Shown here: positions 32,282-40,763 of the stretch, piece after piece
Layout: every line of letters begins with the position of its first letter
Numbering within the stretch: position 1 is the first letter of the stretch
Assembly (NCBI GenBank): GCA_019638595.1
Contig: JAHBTJ010000005.1
Location: 282,168-346,167, forward strand
Direction of reading: 5' to 3'
DNA length: 64,000 nucleotides
Source: Chitinophagaceae bacterium
GTDB lineage: Bacteria; Bacteroidota; Bacteroidia; Chitinophagales; Chitinophagaceae
Notes under the pieces: model-generated
What the model was told of the DNA's origin: nothing
Databases searched by the model: none
Seen by the model: the letters and a program-made list of their open reading frames with translations, nothing else
Made by a program: the position numbers and the translations under genes

Positions 32282-32589
32282 GGTATATTAAATTATGCCT
32301 GGTATCAGACTTTTGGTTTTTCAAAAGGTTACATCTTTGTTTGGTATTTTTTTGAGCGTTGCCTAATAACAATAACAGCTAACGTTAAGCATTTCTGTTT
32401 ATTGCGGTGTTAAACTTCGGTTTAAATCTTTAAGTAGCCGCGTCATGCATAGGCGACAACATAAGCTCGTGGCCCTGAACCGTGCCTGGTGCAGGCAGGT
32501 TTGAATATCTGTTTTCGGACTGGCAAGGGGACGGTAGTCCATTAACGGCACTTACCGGTGCCTGTAGTTTGTATTTCTTTTCCGAATCT
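32282..32589. other. 308-base gap between the serine hydrolase and LytTR genes
   Basis: No convincing gene is present. The left part should hold the - strand promoter of the serine hydrolase. The right part should hold the end of the efflux operon, but I could not identify a clean terminator hairpin. Confidence 0.4.
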
Positions 32590-33291
32590 TTATTTTTTTC
32601 GCTTCGTGATCGTATCAACCACTTCCTTATATGTTTCCCCAACAGGCAATTCCATGTCGCCCATATATACGCTGCTTTTTTTTACAGCGGTAATATGATC
32701 TATGGCAACAACGAATGATTTATGAATGCGCAGGAATTTGGATGCTGGTAATTCTTCTTCTATTGCTTTCATGCTGATCCGCGCAATAAGCGGTTTTGCC
32801 GGCGGAACCAGGTGAATTTTAAGATAATCACGCAAGCCTTCTACCCACATAATATCAGCAAATATTACTTTTACCATACTGTAATCAACATTCAGGAAAA
32901 AATATTCGCTGCTGCTATCCGGTTGTTTATGCTTTAACTGATGCAGCTCATTGGCCTTATTACATGCCTGTATAAAGCGGGAAAGCTCCACCGGTTTTAA
33001 AAGATAGTCTACTACATTTAAGTCATAGCTCTCCAGGGCAAATTTTTCGTATGCTGTTACCAATATGAACATTGGTTTGTGCGAAAGGCTTTTAATGAAT
33101 TGTAAACCAGTTAAGCCAGGCATTTGTATATCAATAAATACCAGGTCAATTTCCTGTTCCTGCAATACCTGGTTGGCTTCAAACGCATCACCACAGGTTG
33201 TTACTAATTGCAGGAAAGATACTTTGCCGATATAGTCCTGCATTAGTTGCAGCGCCAGGGGCTCATCATCTACTGCTATACATTTCAGCAT
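32590..33291 (-). CDS. LytTR-type response regulator
   Basis: The 233-residue protein has a receiver domain (CIAVDDEPLALQLMQDYI; phospho-acceptor Asp in LVFIDIQMPGLTG; VDYLLKPVELSRF) and a LytTR DNA-binding domain (IMWVEGLRDYLKIHL, LPASKFLRIHKSFVVAIDHI). It follows the kinase gene without a gap, and both are the last genes of the efflux operon. It probably regulates that operon, which would make the pump self-controlled. Confidence 0.93.
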   Translation of the reverse strand: MLKCIAVDDEPLALQLMQDYIGKVSFLQLVTTCGDAFEANQVLQEQEIDLVFIDIQMPGLTGLQFIKSLSHKPMFILVTAYEKFALESYDLNVVDYLLKPVELSRFIQACNKANELHQLKHKQPDSSSEYFFLNVDYSMVKVIFADIMWVEGLRDYLKIHLVPPAKPLIARISMKAIEEELPASKFLRIHKSFVVAIDHITAVKKSSVYMGDMELPVGETYKEVVDTITKRKK

Positions 33292-34332
33292 TTATGCAAG
33301 ATTTATTTGTAATGATACTATAAACCAGCCGTCTTCTTTTGTAATAAGCAGGTTATGCCTGTCTTCATACAGCAGGTTGAGCCTGCGCATCACATTGGTT
33401 AACCCTATACCGGAGGTTTTATCCTTGCTTTCATTTGTTTCCGCGGCATCATACCTGTTCCGTACAACAAAATTGAGTGTATCATGCTCTACATTCATGT
33501 TGACGTCTATCTGCGCATTTTTAATACGCCCTGTGCCATGCTTGAATGCGTTTTCAATAAAAGGTATGAGCAGCATGGGCGCAATTTCGTGGTGCGCTTC
33601 GGCCTGCGGAATATTTACATCAAGCTTCACCTTGCCGCCTATACGCTGTTTTTGTAAGTCAATATAGCTGTTCAGGTAGTCAATCTCTTTTTGTAAGGAA
33701 ACGCATTCTTCATCCGTTTCATACAACATATATCTCATCAATGTTGAAAGCTTAAAAATGGTGGGTTCCAGTTGATCGCTTTTTAAGCGTGCCAGCGCCA
33801 GTATATTATTCAGCACATTAAACATAAAGTGCGGACTTACCTGCGATCGCAGAAAGGAAAGCTCGGATTTAAAATTCTCTTCCTGCTTTTGCTGCAGTAG
33901 CTTGTCCGTTTTATTTTTATCTATGATCATGCGATAGGCGGTGCTAACAGCAATAGCCAGCATAAAGGGTGGAATATTAAATCCTATTGATCTTGACAGC
34001 AACAATTGTTTATGTATGATTAACAATATAAATAACCAGGAATGAATAACCATTATAATAGCAAACAACCCCAAAACAATCAAAAAATAATAAAGATATT
34101 TTTTAGTATAGATAAACCGGGGGGTGAGCACATACGCGTTAAAGTAAAATACCCCAATCCAAAGCAGCGCCGTTAAATTGTTTACAAAGAAGAAGCCCTG
34201 CTCATCCGGGTTTTTGGGGGCATCATCAGCCGGGTAACGCCTCAATAAAAAGGGAAGGGAAAATACAATGATCCAGGCAGCTATATGAAATATAACTCTT
34301 ACCCAGGATTTATTTAACCATCCCATTTTCAT
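33292..34332 (-). CDS. LytS-type sensor histidine kinase
   Basis: Four membrane helices occupy residues about 12-150. The His_kinase domain follows, with SFLRSQVSPHFMFNVLNNIL carrying the phospho-acceptor His, then an ATPase domain (LLIPFIENAFKHG, GIGLTNVMRRLNLLY). This is the usual partner of LytTR regulators. With no periplasmic domain it may sense membrane conditions or the pump substrate within the membrane. Confidence 0.93.
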   Translation of the reverse strand: MKMGWLNKSWVRVIFHIAAWIIVFSLPFLLRRYPADDAPKNPDEQGFFFVNNLTALLWIGVFYFNAYVLTPRFIYTKKYLYYFLIVLGLFAIIMVIHSWLFILLIIHKQLLLSRSIGFNIPPFMLAIAVSTAYRMIIDKNKTDKLLQQKQEENFKSELSFLRSQVSPHFMFNVLNNILALARLKSDQLEPTIFKLSTLMRYMLYETDEECVSLQKEIDYLNSYIDLQKQRIGGKVKLDVNIPQAEAHHEIAPMLLIPFIENAFKHGTGRIKNAQIDVNMNVEHDTLNFVVRNRYDAAETNESKDKTSGIGLTNVMRRLNLLYEDRHNLLITKEDGWFIVSLQINLA

Positions 34333-34368
34333 TGTTTATATGCTTAGTTTTAACTGGTGCAATATAAT

Positions 34369-35598
34369 CTATTCATATCTTAACGCCTCAATAGGATCAA
34401 GCTTTGAAGCCTTTTGCGCCGGGTAGTACCCAAAGAACACACCTGTTACGGCACACACCATAAATGATAATATAATGGATGATTCGGATACCAGTATAGG
34501 CCATTGCAACAATGCATGAACCAGTTCTGCCGATGCTATGCCGAGCGCTACACCAATAATTCCCCCGGTAATGCTTATCAATATCGCTTCCACTAAAAAC
34601 TGCAATAGTATATCTATACCTCTTGCGCCGATAGACATGCGAAGTCCGATCTCCTTGGTACGTTCTGTTACGGAAACATACATGATATTCATGATGCCAA
34701 TACCACCTACTACCAGCGAAATTCCTGCAATGGCAGCTAGCAGCACTGTAAGCAGCTCGCTTGTTGAGCTGATGGTGCTGATCAGCTCGGCCTGTGTACG
34801 TATGGTAAAGTCATCTTCATCAGAAGCTTTTAGCTTGTGTTGCTTGCGCAATACTACTGTAATTTCCTGTGTGGCGGTATCGGAGCTTTGCTCGTTTACG
34901 GCAGAAGCATAAATGGTTTGCACATAAGGCACGGCCAATATTCTTTTTTGCACGGTGGTATATGGCGCTATAATAATGTCATCCTGGTCCTGTCCAAAAG
35001 TATTTTCTCCTTTTTCAGCAAGCACACCAATCACTTTTAAAGGGATCTTTCCGAAACGGATGGTCTGTCCTATCGGGTTTTGCCCACCCGGGAAAATGTT
35101 CTCTGCAATAGTTTGCCCTATTACGCAAACCTTTGCCATCGTTTTAACATCCTCCTCTGTAAAATTCAAGCCTTCCTTAATTTTCCATTCGCGGATAATA
35201 GGCAGATAGTCAGGCGATACGCCCTGTATGGTGGTAGGCCAGTTCAACGCGCCGTTTATTGCCTGTCCGCTTGCCTGGAGCCCGGGTGATACTGCTGTAA
35301 TAAAATTCACTTTTTCTTTTATAGCGTCAACATCTTCCACCTTCAGCGTTTGCAGGCTTGAAGCGCCGAGCCTGGCGCCACCGCCAACCGTAACATTACT
35401 GCTGGGGCGTATATTGATCATGTTTGAGCCCATGCCCGATAGCTGGTCGCGTATGCTCTGTTTTGACCCCTGGCCTATAGCCACCATAGTGATTACCGAA
35501 GCAACGCCTATAATAATACCCAGCATGGTAAGAAAAGCCCGGAGCTTATTTCTCAACAATGCCTTCCATGCTATCCTGAAAAGATTAACTACATTCAT
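34369..35598 (-). CDS. MacB-type ABC transporter permease
   Basis: The 409-residue protein has an N-terminal membrane helix within WKALLRNKLRAFLTMLGIII, a periplasmic MacB_PCD domain (residues 45-250) and three C-terminal FtsX helices (LLAAIAGISLVVGGIGIMNI, ERTKEIGLRMSIGARGIDIL, PAQKASKLDPIEALRYE). The ATPase is a separate gene just upstream, unlike the one-piece MacB of enterobacteria. It would pump a peptide, lipid or antibiotic outward with MacA and TolC. Confidence 0.93.
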   Translation of the reverse strand: MNVVNLFRIAWKALLRNKLRAFLTMLGIIIGVASVITMVAIGQGSKQSIRDQLSGMGSNMINIRPSSNVTVGGGARLGASSLQTLKVEDVDAIKEKVNFITAVSPGLQASGQAINGALNWPTTIQGVSPDYLPIIREWKIKEGLNFTEEDVKTMAKVCVIGQTIAENIFPGGQNPIGQTIRFGKIPLKVIGVLAEKGENTFGQDQDDIIIAPYTTVQKRILAVPYVQTIYASAVNEQSSDTATQEITVVLRKQHKLKASDEDDFTIRTQAELISTISSTSELLTVLLAAIAGISLVVGGIGIMNIMYVSVTERTKEIGLRMSIGARGIDILLQFLVEAILISITGGIIGVALGIASAELVHALLQWPILVSESSIILSFMVCAVTGVFFGYYPAQKASKLDPIEALRYE

Positions 35599-35609
35599 GT
35601 TACTTCGTT

Positions 35610-36359
35610 TTAATAATCATCATTAACCGGCAGGCTTTCCAATGCTTCTTTTGCAGATTTCACATTTTCATTTTTGCTGTCTTTCACTACGCGGCCATCT
35701 TTTAACGTTACGGTTCTGCTGCTGAATGCGGCTATATCCGGCTCATGTGTTACGAACACAATTGTTTTTCCCTGTTGTGTATTCAAATCCTGTATCAGCG
35801 ACATGATCTCATAAGACGTTCTTGTATCCAGGTTACCCGTTGCTTCATCAGCCAGTATCATTACCGGCTCATTCACCAATGCTCTCGCTATTGCTACGCG
35901 CTGCTGCTGCCCGCCTGATAACTGGTTCGGAAGATGATCCATCCTGTCTGCCAGCTTCACTGCCTCCAGCGCTTTAATCGCTTTTTCTTTTCTTTCATGC
36001 GAAGAAATGGTGGAATTATATAGTAATGGCAGCTCCACATTTTCCAGCGCGGAGGTTCTTGCCAGTAAATTGTACGACTGGAATACAAAACCGATTTTCC
36101 GGTTGCGTAATCTCGCCAGCTCATTGCGCGAAAGGTTTTTCACATTCACACCATCCAGCAGGTAGTCGCCGTCCGTGGGCTGATCAAGACATCCCAGTAT
36201 ATTGAGCAATGTGGTTTTACCCGACCCGCTGCTACCCATTATTGTTATGAACTCGCCGGGCTGCACATCAAACGTCACCCCTTTTAATGCACGAACAATT
36301 TCGCTGCCCATCTTAAACTCCCTTTTTAAATGCTGTATATCAAGAATTGCGTTTGCCAT
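35610..36359 (-). CDS. MacB-type ABC transporter ATPase
   Basis: It has all ABC motifs: Walker [16 protein letters not shown]-loop VFQSYNLL, signature [15 protein letters not shown], Walker [14 protein letters not shown] and the switch His in FVTHEPD. The 249 residues include a short charged tail. It is of the LolD/MacB group and drives the permease encoded next. A heptanucleotide repeat tract precedes it in the operon. Confidence 0.94.
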   Translation of the reverse strand: MANAILDIQHLKREFKMGSEIVRALKGVTFDVQPGEFITIMGSSGSGKTTLLNILGCLDQPTDGDYLLDGVNVKNLSRNELARLRNRKIGFVFQSYNLLARTSALENVELPLLYNSTISSHERKEKAIKALEAVKLADRMDHLPNQLSGGQQQRVAIARALVNEPVMILADEATGNLDTRTSYEIMSLIQDLNTQQGKTIVFVTHEPDIAAFSSRTVTLKDGRVVKDSKNENVKSAKEALESLPVNDDY

Positions 36360-36424
36360 AATGTTGATTGTAAAATGTTAGAGAAAGGTAGAGGGCGAAG
36401 GGTGAATGGTAAAGGGTTGTCCGA

Positions 36425-36497
36425 AGCCCAAAGCTCATTGCCCATCGCCCTCAGCCCATCGCCCAAAGCCCATTGCCCAAAGCCCATCGCCCTCAGC
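36425..36497. repeat. Heptanucleotide tandem repeat within the efflux operon
   Basis: Between the MacA and ATPase genes, a tract of seven-base units of the form NNNGGGC (read on the - strand: TTTGGGC, GATGGGC, AATGGGC, TGAGGGC) repeats about ten times. It also groups into 14-base units AGCCCATCGCCCAA at 36453, 36467 and 36481. Related GGGC units extend weakly to 36390. Confidence 0.85.
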
Positions 36498-36500
36498 CTG

Positions 36501-37784
36501 CTATCCTCCCGGTGGCGGCGGATTATTTCTCCTGTTATTTCCAGCCGGGCGTTTAGGCATGAACGGGCTGGAAGCGGTTCCTTTTTGCTTTGCTTCCTTT
36601 TGCGATAACTGCTCATAGCCTGTTACTACAATATCATTTTCATTAAGCCCCGATAATACCTGTACTTCCGTTTCATCATTCATACCGGTTGTAACAGGTG
36701 TTGCAATAATGCTGGTATCTTTTTTTACCCATACCAATCCTTTGTTCTCTTTTGTTGCGCTGTCTGCAGGCATTGCCGGGGCATTGCCAGGTTTTCCATT
36801 TCCCGGCATTGGCCTGTTATGCGGAGAGCCCATTTTACCGCCCTGCACCTGGTATATTTTCCCAAGCACAGAATCGGGCTGAAACTGTAGCGCCTTTGCA
36901 GAAATGATCAGTGCGTTTTGAATTTCTTTAGTATATATGATGATGTTAGCCGTCATGCCGGGCTTTAATTTCATATCGGCATTGGGAGCGTCAATAATAG
37001 TAGTATAGTTCACAACATTTGAAGATGTAGTAGGCTTTAACCTTACTTCAAGCACAGTTCCCTGGAAAGAATCTTCCGGGAAGGCATCAACGGTAAATGT
37101 TACCCGTTGTCCTTTCTTTACATTACCTATATCCGCTTCATCAACAGACGCCTGTACCTGCATTTTAGTAAGATCTTTTGCTATGCTGAATAAGGTTGGT
37201 GTGCTGAAACTTGCCGCCACTGTTTGTCCTTCACTTACACTACGCGATAATACCGTTCCGTCAATAGGAGAATATATATCAGCGAAAGAAAGATTCTTTT
37301 TAGCTGAAGATAACTGCGCTATAATACCGGTTACATTATCATTGCCGGAAGTGTACTGGTATAAAGCGGTTTCATATTCCGCCCTGCTGATAGCGCCAAC
37401 CTTGAATAACTGTTCCTGGCGTTCAAAATTGCTTTTCTGGTATACGGCATTGGCTCTTGCCTGCTGCAGGTTAGCTGTAATTTGCTGCACCTGCGCTTCA
37501 AGCAAAGATTTATCGAGCTGCGCCAGCAACTGTCCTTTTTTAACGGTGGAGTTAAAATCGGCATACACACTTTTAATGGTGCCCGATACCTGGGTACCTA
37601 CCGCAACCGTATCAACAGGTTGTATGGTGCCTGTTGCCGTAACGGAGTTGCTCAGTGTGCCCGCATGCGGCTGCTCGGTTTGCAATATCACCACAGAACC
37701 TTCATCCCTGAATTTCCATACCCAAACACCCGCTGCAACTAATGCTATTGCCATTATTAAAATGATCCATGTCTTTTTTTTCAT
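36501..37784 (-). CDS. MacA-type periplasmic adaptor (RND/MFP family)
   Basis: One membrane anchor (WIILIMAIALVAAGVWVW) is followed by the lipoyl/hairpin domain (GTIQPVDTVAVGTQVSGTI, then coiled helices near residues 95-150) and the beta-barrel domain (KKGQRVTFTVDAFPEDSFQG), then a Pro/Asn/Arg-rich end (RPAGNNRRNNPPPPGG). It links the MacB permease to TolC across the periplasm. The 427-residue length is slightly above average because of a Met/Pro/Gly-rich insert near residue 325-345. Confidence 0.93.
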   Translation of the reverse strand: MKKKTWIILIMAIALVAAGVWVWKFRDEGSVVILQTEQPHAGTLSNSVTATGTIQPVDTVAVGTQVSGTIKSVYADFNSTVKKGQLLAQLDKSLLEAQVQQITANLQQARANAVYQKSNFERQEQLFKVGAISRAEYETALYQYTSGNDNVTGIIAQLSSAKKNLSFADIYSPIDGTVLSRSVSEGQTVAASFSTPTLFSIAKDLTKMQVQASVDEADIGNVKKGQRVTFTVDAFPEDSFQGTVLEVRLKPTTSSNVVNYTTIIDAPNADMKLKPGMTANIIIYTKEIQNALIISAKALQFQPDSVLGKIYQVQGGKMGSPHNRPMPGNGKPGNAPAMPADSATKENKGLVWVKKDTSIIATPVTTGMNDETEVQVLSGLNENDIVVTGYEQLSQKEAKQKGTASSPFMPKRPAGNNRRNNPPPPGG

Positions 37785-37816
37785 TGCTTGTGCGTTTTAA
37801 ATTCAATGATCTTTTA

Positions 37817-39169
37817 TTAAAATGATACAGGAACTCCTGTATAGAAATTATAAATCTTGTTATACAGGATAGCGCTGTATTTTGCCTGTATATAGGATTG
37901 CAGCGCCTGCACGTACAGGTTCTTCTGCTGCTGCAGCTCAACCATATTTACTGCGCCTAACCGTAACTGTTCGTTGGTAATATCATAGCTCTGCTGACTT
38001 GCGTTCATTTGCTTTTCTGCCGCGGTATATTGCGCCTGCCTGTTTTGTACATTAATATAAGCCTGTTCTACCTGCCCGTTAAGCGTAATTTTTGTATCAG
38101 CCAGGATCAGCTTTGCCTGGTCAATGGCGATCTTTGACTTTTCAATATTGGTTTTATTCACTCTCCGGCTGTAAATGGGAACAGAAACCGTTAACCCAAA
38201 TGACTGGTAAAAGTTGTTATTGATCTGTGTGAAATATTTATTGTCTGCATTAAGATTGGCGTATCCGCTGGCAAGATTCGCTCCTAAGCTAACGGTAGGC
38301 AATGTTCCGGCTTTGGCTTTAAGCAGGTTTACATGAGCGAGGTCTATACCCAACTGGTCGTTCTTTATTTCCGGTCTTGTAGCCTGGGCAGCATCCTGCG
38401 CGGCAGCGAGATTGGGCATAAGCTCCTGGACAGTTATGCTGTCGGGAACGGCTACCTTAAAATCGTAGGACGACGGAAGCTGTAAAGTTTGTTTTAATGT
38501 CAGCAGGTTCATCCTGTAATTGTTTTTTGCATTTACAAGATTGTATTCATCACTGGCTGTTTGCGCTTCAAATTGTAAGAAGTCTTTTTTAGAAATGCTG
38601 CCGGCATCGTACCGTTGCTGTCCCTGTTTCAACTGCGCCTGTGAGGTAACCAATACGTCTTCGAGATATGTAGTGGTTTCCTGTGCGAGTAATATATTGA
38701 GGAAAGACTCGGTAATATTCAGTGTAATATCATTCTGCGCTTCCTGAACGCTGAGATTTGCCGACTGAAGGGAGATTTGTTTGGCGGTAATATCATTTTT
38801 AAGATAACCTCCATTATAAAGTGTAACAGAGGAGTTAATGCCATAGTTACCTGAAAAATTTGCCTGGGTCTGAAGCCCGCCTACAACCACATCCGTTTGT
38901 TTACCATTTACCATTGATTGCGAAAGCGATGCTGATACTGATGGCAGTCTTGCTGCTTTGGATTGCAATAAATCCTGTTCGGCTGAACTGCTGTTCAGGC
39001 GCAAGGTATTGATCTGTATATTATTTTTCCTGGCGTATTCAATACAATCCTGCAGGCTCCATTGCAGGGGCAGGTTTTGTAAAGTGCTGTCCTGCGCGTG
39101 TATACCCGCTGAACTTAGTGTTATTGCCGCAATTAATATGATCAGAAACTTCTTCATGCCGTCATTCAT
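37817..39169 (-). CDS. TolC-family outer membrane efflux protein
   Basis: A signal peptide (MNDGMKKFLIILIAAITLSS) is followed by two related halves of long helices, as in all outer membrane efflux proteins: LSLQDC-like WSLQDCIEYARKNNIQINT near residue 35 and repeated LNITESFLNILLAQE, EQAYINVQNRQAQYTAAEK later. It forms the exit duct of the pump encoded downstream. A second Met at residue 5 is an alternative start. It is the first gene of the six-gene operon. Confidence 0.93.
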   Translation of the reverse strand: MNDGMKKFLIILIAAITLSSAGIHAQDSTLQNLPLQWSLQDCIEYARKNNIQINTLRLNSSSAEQDLLQSKAARLPSVSASLSQSMVNGKQTDVVVGGLQTQANFSGNYGINSSVTLYNGGYLKNDITAKQISLQSANLSVQEAQNDITLNITESFLNILLAQETTTYLEDVLVTSQAQLKQGQQRYDAGSISKKDFLQFEAQTASDEYNLVNAKNNYRMNLLTLKQTLQLPSSYDFKVAVPDSITVQELMPNLAAAQDAAQATRPEIKNDQLGIDLAHVNLLKAKAGTLPTVSLGANLASGYANLNADNKYFTQINNNFYQSFGLTVSVPIYSRRVNKTNIEKSKIAIDQAKLILADTKITLNGQVEQAYINVQNRQAQYTAAEKQMNASQQSYDITNEQLRLGAVNMVELQQQKNLYVQALQSYIQAKYSAILYNKIYNFYTGVPVSF

Positions 39170-39477
39170 TTAATACTTAATGGGATGAATCATTTTGCAC
39201 AACAAAACTATCGGCACTTATCATAGCGGACTATGTAAAAGCTGCAAACCGGCTTTTTTTTGCGACAAACAGGAGCGGAGGCGTGGAAAAACCGATGGTA
39301 TGATGATCAACCGGCTATTACCTTCTTCATTCTTTATGGAGAGCAACACCAATACTATATCAATCCCTGTAAGTTCTTACTATATTGGGTAAGCCATTCG
39401 CGTTTACATCCCGGCAGGAATATCTGTATTTAATATTGTAGTACATTTAAATATTAAACTTTCATCATTATAATAAT
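39170..39477. other. 308-base divergent promoter region, efflux operon and GntR gene
   Basis: No gene is visible. The region should hold the - strand promoter of the efflux operon and the + strand promoter of the GntR gene. The only clear element is the operator-like TGTAGTACA at 39437. Confidence 0.5.
39437..39449 (+). promoter_or_regulatory. GntR operator-like palindrome overlapping a -7-like element
   Basis: TGTAGTACA (39437-39445) is a perfect palindrome around its central G, of the size used by FadR-subfamily regulators. It overlaps TACATTTA (39442-39449), a possible -7 element. A near-identical TGTAGAACA lies in the susC promoter. Confidence 0.55.
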
Positions 39478-40170
39478 ATGAACACATCCAAACTGGGAAA
39501 AGACCTGGAAAGAATTACCCATAAAACAATGGCTGATATTGTGGAGATACGTTTGCGGGAGTACCTGAAAAACAAGGCGTTAAAGCCCGGCGATCCCCTG
39601 CCTAAAGAAACAGAAATAGCAGAGTCGCTCGGGGTAAGCAGGAATGTTGTACGGGAAGCGCTTAGCCGTTTAAGAATGCTGGGGATGATAGAATCCAGAA
39701 AGAAACGAGGGATGGTCGTTTCCAGTCCGGATATTATGGGATCATTTGAAAGAGTACTGGATCCTACGTTTATTGATGAAACAACACTGCAGGAAATTTT
39801 TGAATTAAGGCTGGTATTAGAAATCGGGTTGGCAGATCTTTTATTTCTTAGAAAAACGGATGCAGATATTGAGCAATTGGAAAAGATTGCCAAAAAGCAA
39901 AAGCCGGGTACCGGTCAACATGCTTTCAGGATTAAAAATGAAATTGATTTTCACGGAAAACTATATCAAATGACCGGGAATCATACGCTGCGCCGGTTCC
40001 AGGACATGCTGTTACCGGTATTCGGATATCTTGTTTCGCTGGAAAAAGTACCTATTATAGGAAAGGTGTCGCATCTTGATCTTGTAAACATTTTAAAAAA
40101 TGGCACAAAGGAAGAATTTCGCCAGGGTATGCTATTGCATTTAGAGCACCATTTTAATAAACTGAGATAA
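39478..40170 (+). CDS. FadR-subfamily GntR transcriptional regulator
   Basis: Residues 10-80 are the winged helix-turn-helix (LPKETEIAESLGVSRNVVRE, SRLRMLGMIESRKKRGMVVS). Residues 95-230 are the all-helical FCD ligand domain with ELRLVLEIGLADL and the metal-type residues in IKNEIDFHGKLYQMTGNHTL. Such regulators of acid-sugar and sialic-acid genes are released by pathway intermediates. It precedes the sugar locus in the same direction, but a MITE now separates it from susC. Confidence 0.92.
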   Translation: MNTSKLGKDLERITHKTMADIVEIRLREYLKNKALKPGDPLPKETEIAESLGVSRNVVREALSRLRMLGMIESRKKRGMVVSSPDIMGSFERVLDPTFIDETTLQEIFELRLVLEIGLADLLFLRKTDADIEQLEKIAKKQKPGTGQHAFRIKNEIDFHGKLYQMTGNHTLRRFQDMLLPVFGYLVSLEKVPIIGKVSHLDLVNILKNGTKEEFRQGMLLHLEHHFNKLR

Positions 40171-40184
40171 CCCCTCCGGTTTCC

Positions 40185-40639
40185 GGGTGCATTTAAAATT
40201 GTCGCAGGCGGGTGGCGACACCCGCCTGTAGCGTCCGCTACCGGTCGGTGTCTCGCCATAGGCGTCAACTTAAGCCCGATCACTTTATATGAAGGGTAGC
40301 CCCTGACGGGGCAAATAAAACGTGCGGCATTCTTTTTACAAACAGGTAGCCGCTATGCGGCATATTACAGATACATAACCAGGGGTAAATGAAATACGCT
40401 TAGTCAGTTACTCCACTGTATAAAATGCTGTTGGGCATACCGGATTTGCTGTGCCATCGGCACAACCCGTTTGTAGACAAAAAGGATAATTTTCAATAAT
40501 GCGCCATAGGCGCTACCCTGGTTATATCGAAAAGATACCACACGGGCACATATTGGGAGGTTCATATTTTTTAAGTTGACGCCTATGGTGTCCCGGCGAC
40601 CGGAAAATTATACAGGGTGCGACAATTTTAAATGCACCC
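40185..40639. mobile_element. 455-bp MITE with 22-bp inverted repeats and 9-bp target duplication
   Basis: The 22 bases starting GGGTGCATTTAAAATTGTCG (40185-40206) recur perfectly inverted at 40618-40639. The nine bases CCGGTTTCC lie directly outside both ends (40176-40184 and 40640-40648), a target-site duplication. No transposase frame is inside. The interior holds many short stems with three-base loops (GCCCC-TGA-GGGGC type, GCCGC-TAT-GCGGC, GTGCC-ATC-GGCAC, GCGCC-ATA-GGCGC) and a nine-base-arm hairpin at 40206-40227. Confidence 0.88.
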
Positions 40640-40670
40640 CCGGTTTCCCTGCAATAAAAAAATAAAAAAC

Positions 40671-40723
40671 TTTTTGTGGTATAAATAAAAGGCGTACATT
40701 TATTATGTAGAACATATCTACAT
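40671..40723 (+). promoter_or_regulatory. susC promoter and candidate GntR operator
   Basis: TTTTTG (40671-40676) and TACATTTA (40695-40702) have the spacing of Bacteroidota -33 and -7 elements. Just downstream is the inverted repeat ATGTAGAACATATCTACAT (40705-40723), containing TGTAGAACA, one base from TGTAGTACA before the GntR gene. Placed after the start site, it would act as a repression site. Confidence 0.65.
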
Positions 40724-40763
40724 TAGGATATTTAAAATTATAACCTACACTAAAAACGATGAC

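Noticed and set aside
34538-34912. 124-residue + strand frame opposite the MacB permease
   Set aside because: It is antisense to conserved FtsX-domain helices. The composition reflects the complement of membrane codons.
35610-36359. LolD lipoprotein-release ATPase as an alternative call
   Set aside because: The neighbours are a MacB-type permease, a MacA adaptor and TolC in one operon, which makes an efflux pump far more likely.
36330-36618. Pro/Ser/Lys-rich frames over the heptanucleotide tract
   Set aside because: The repetitive peptides only mirror the seven-base repeats, and the frames overlap the MacB ATPase start and the MacA end.
40185-40639. CRISPR-like array of short palindromes
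   Set aside because: The stems differ in sequence and spacing. The terminal repeats and target duplication show it is a MITE.
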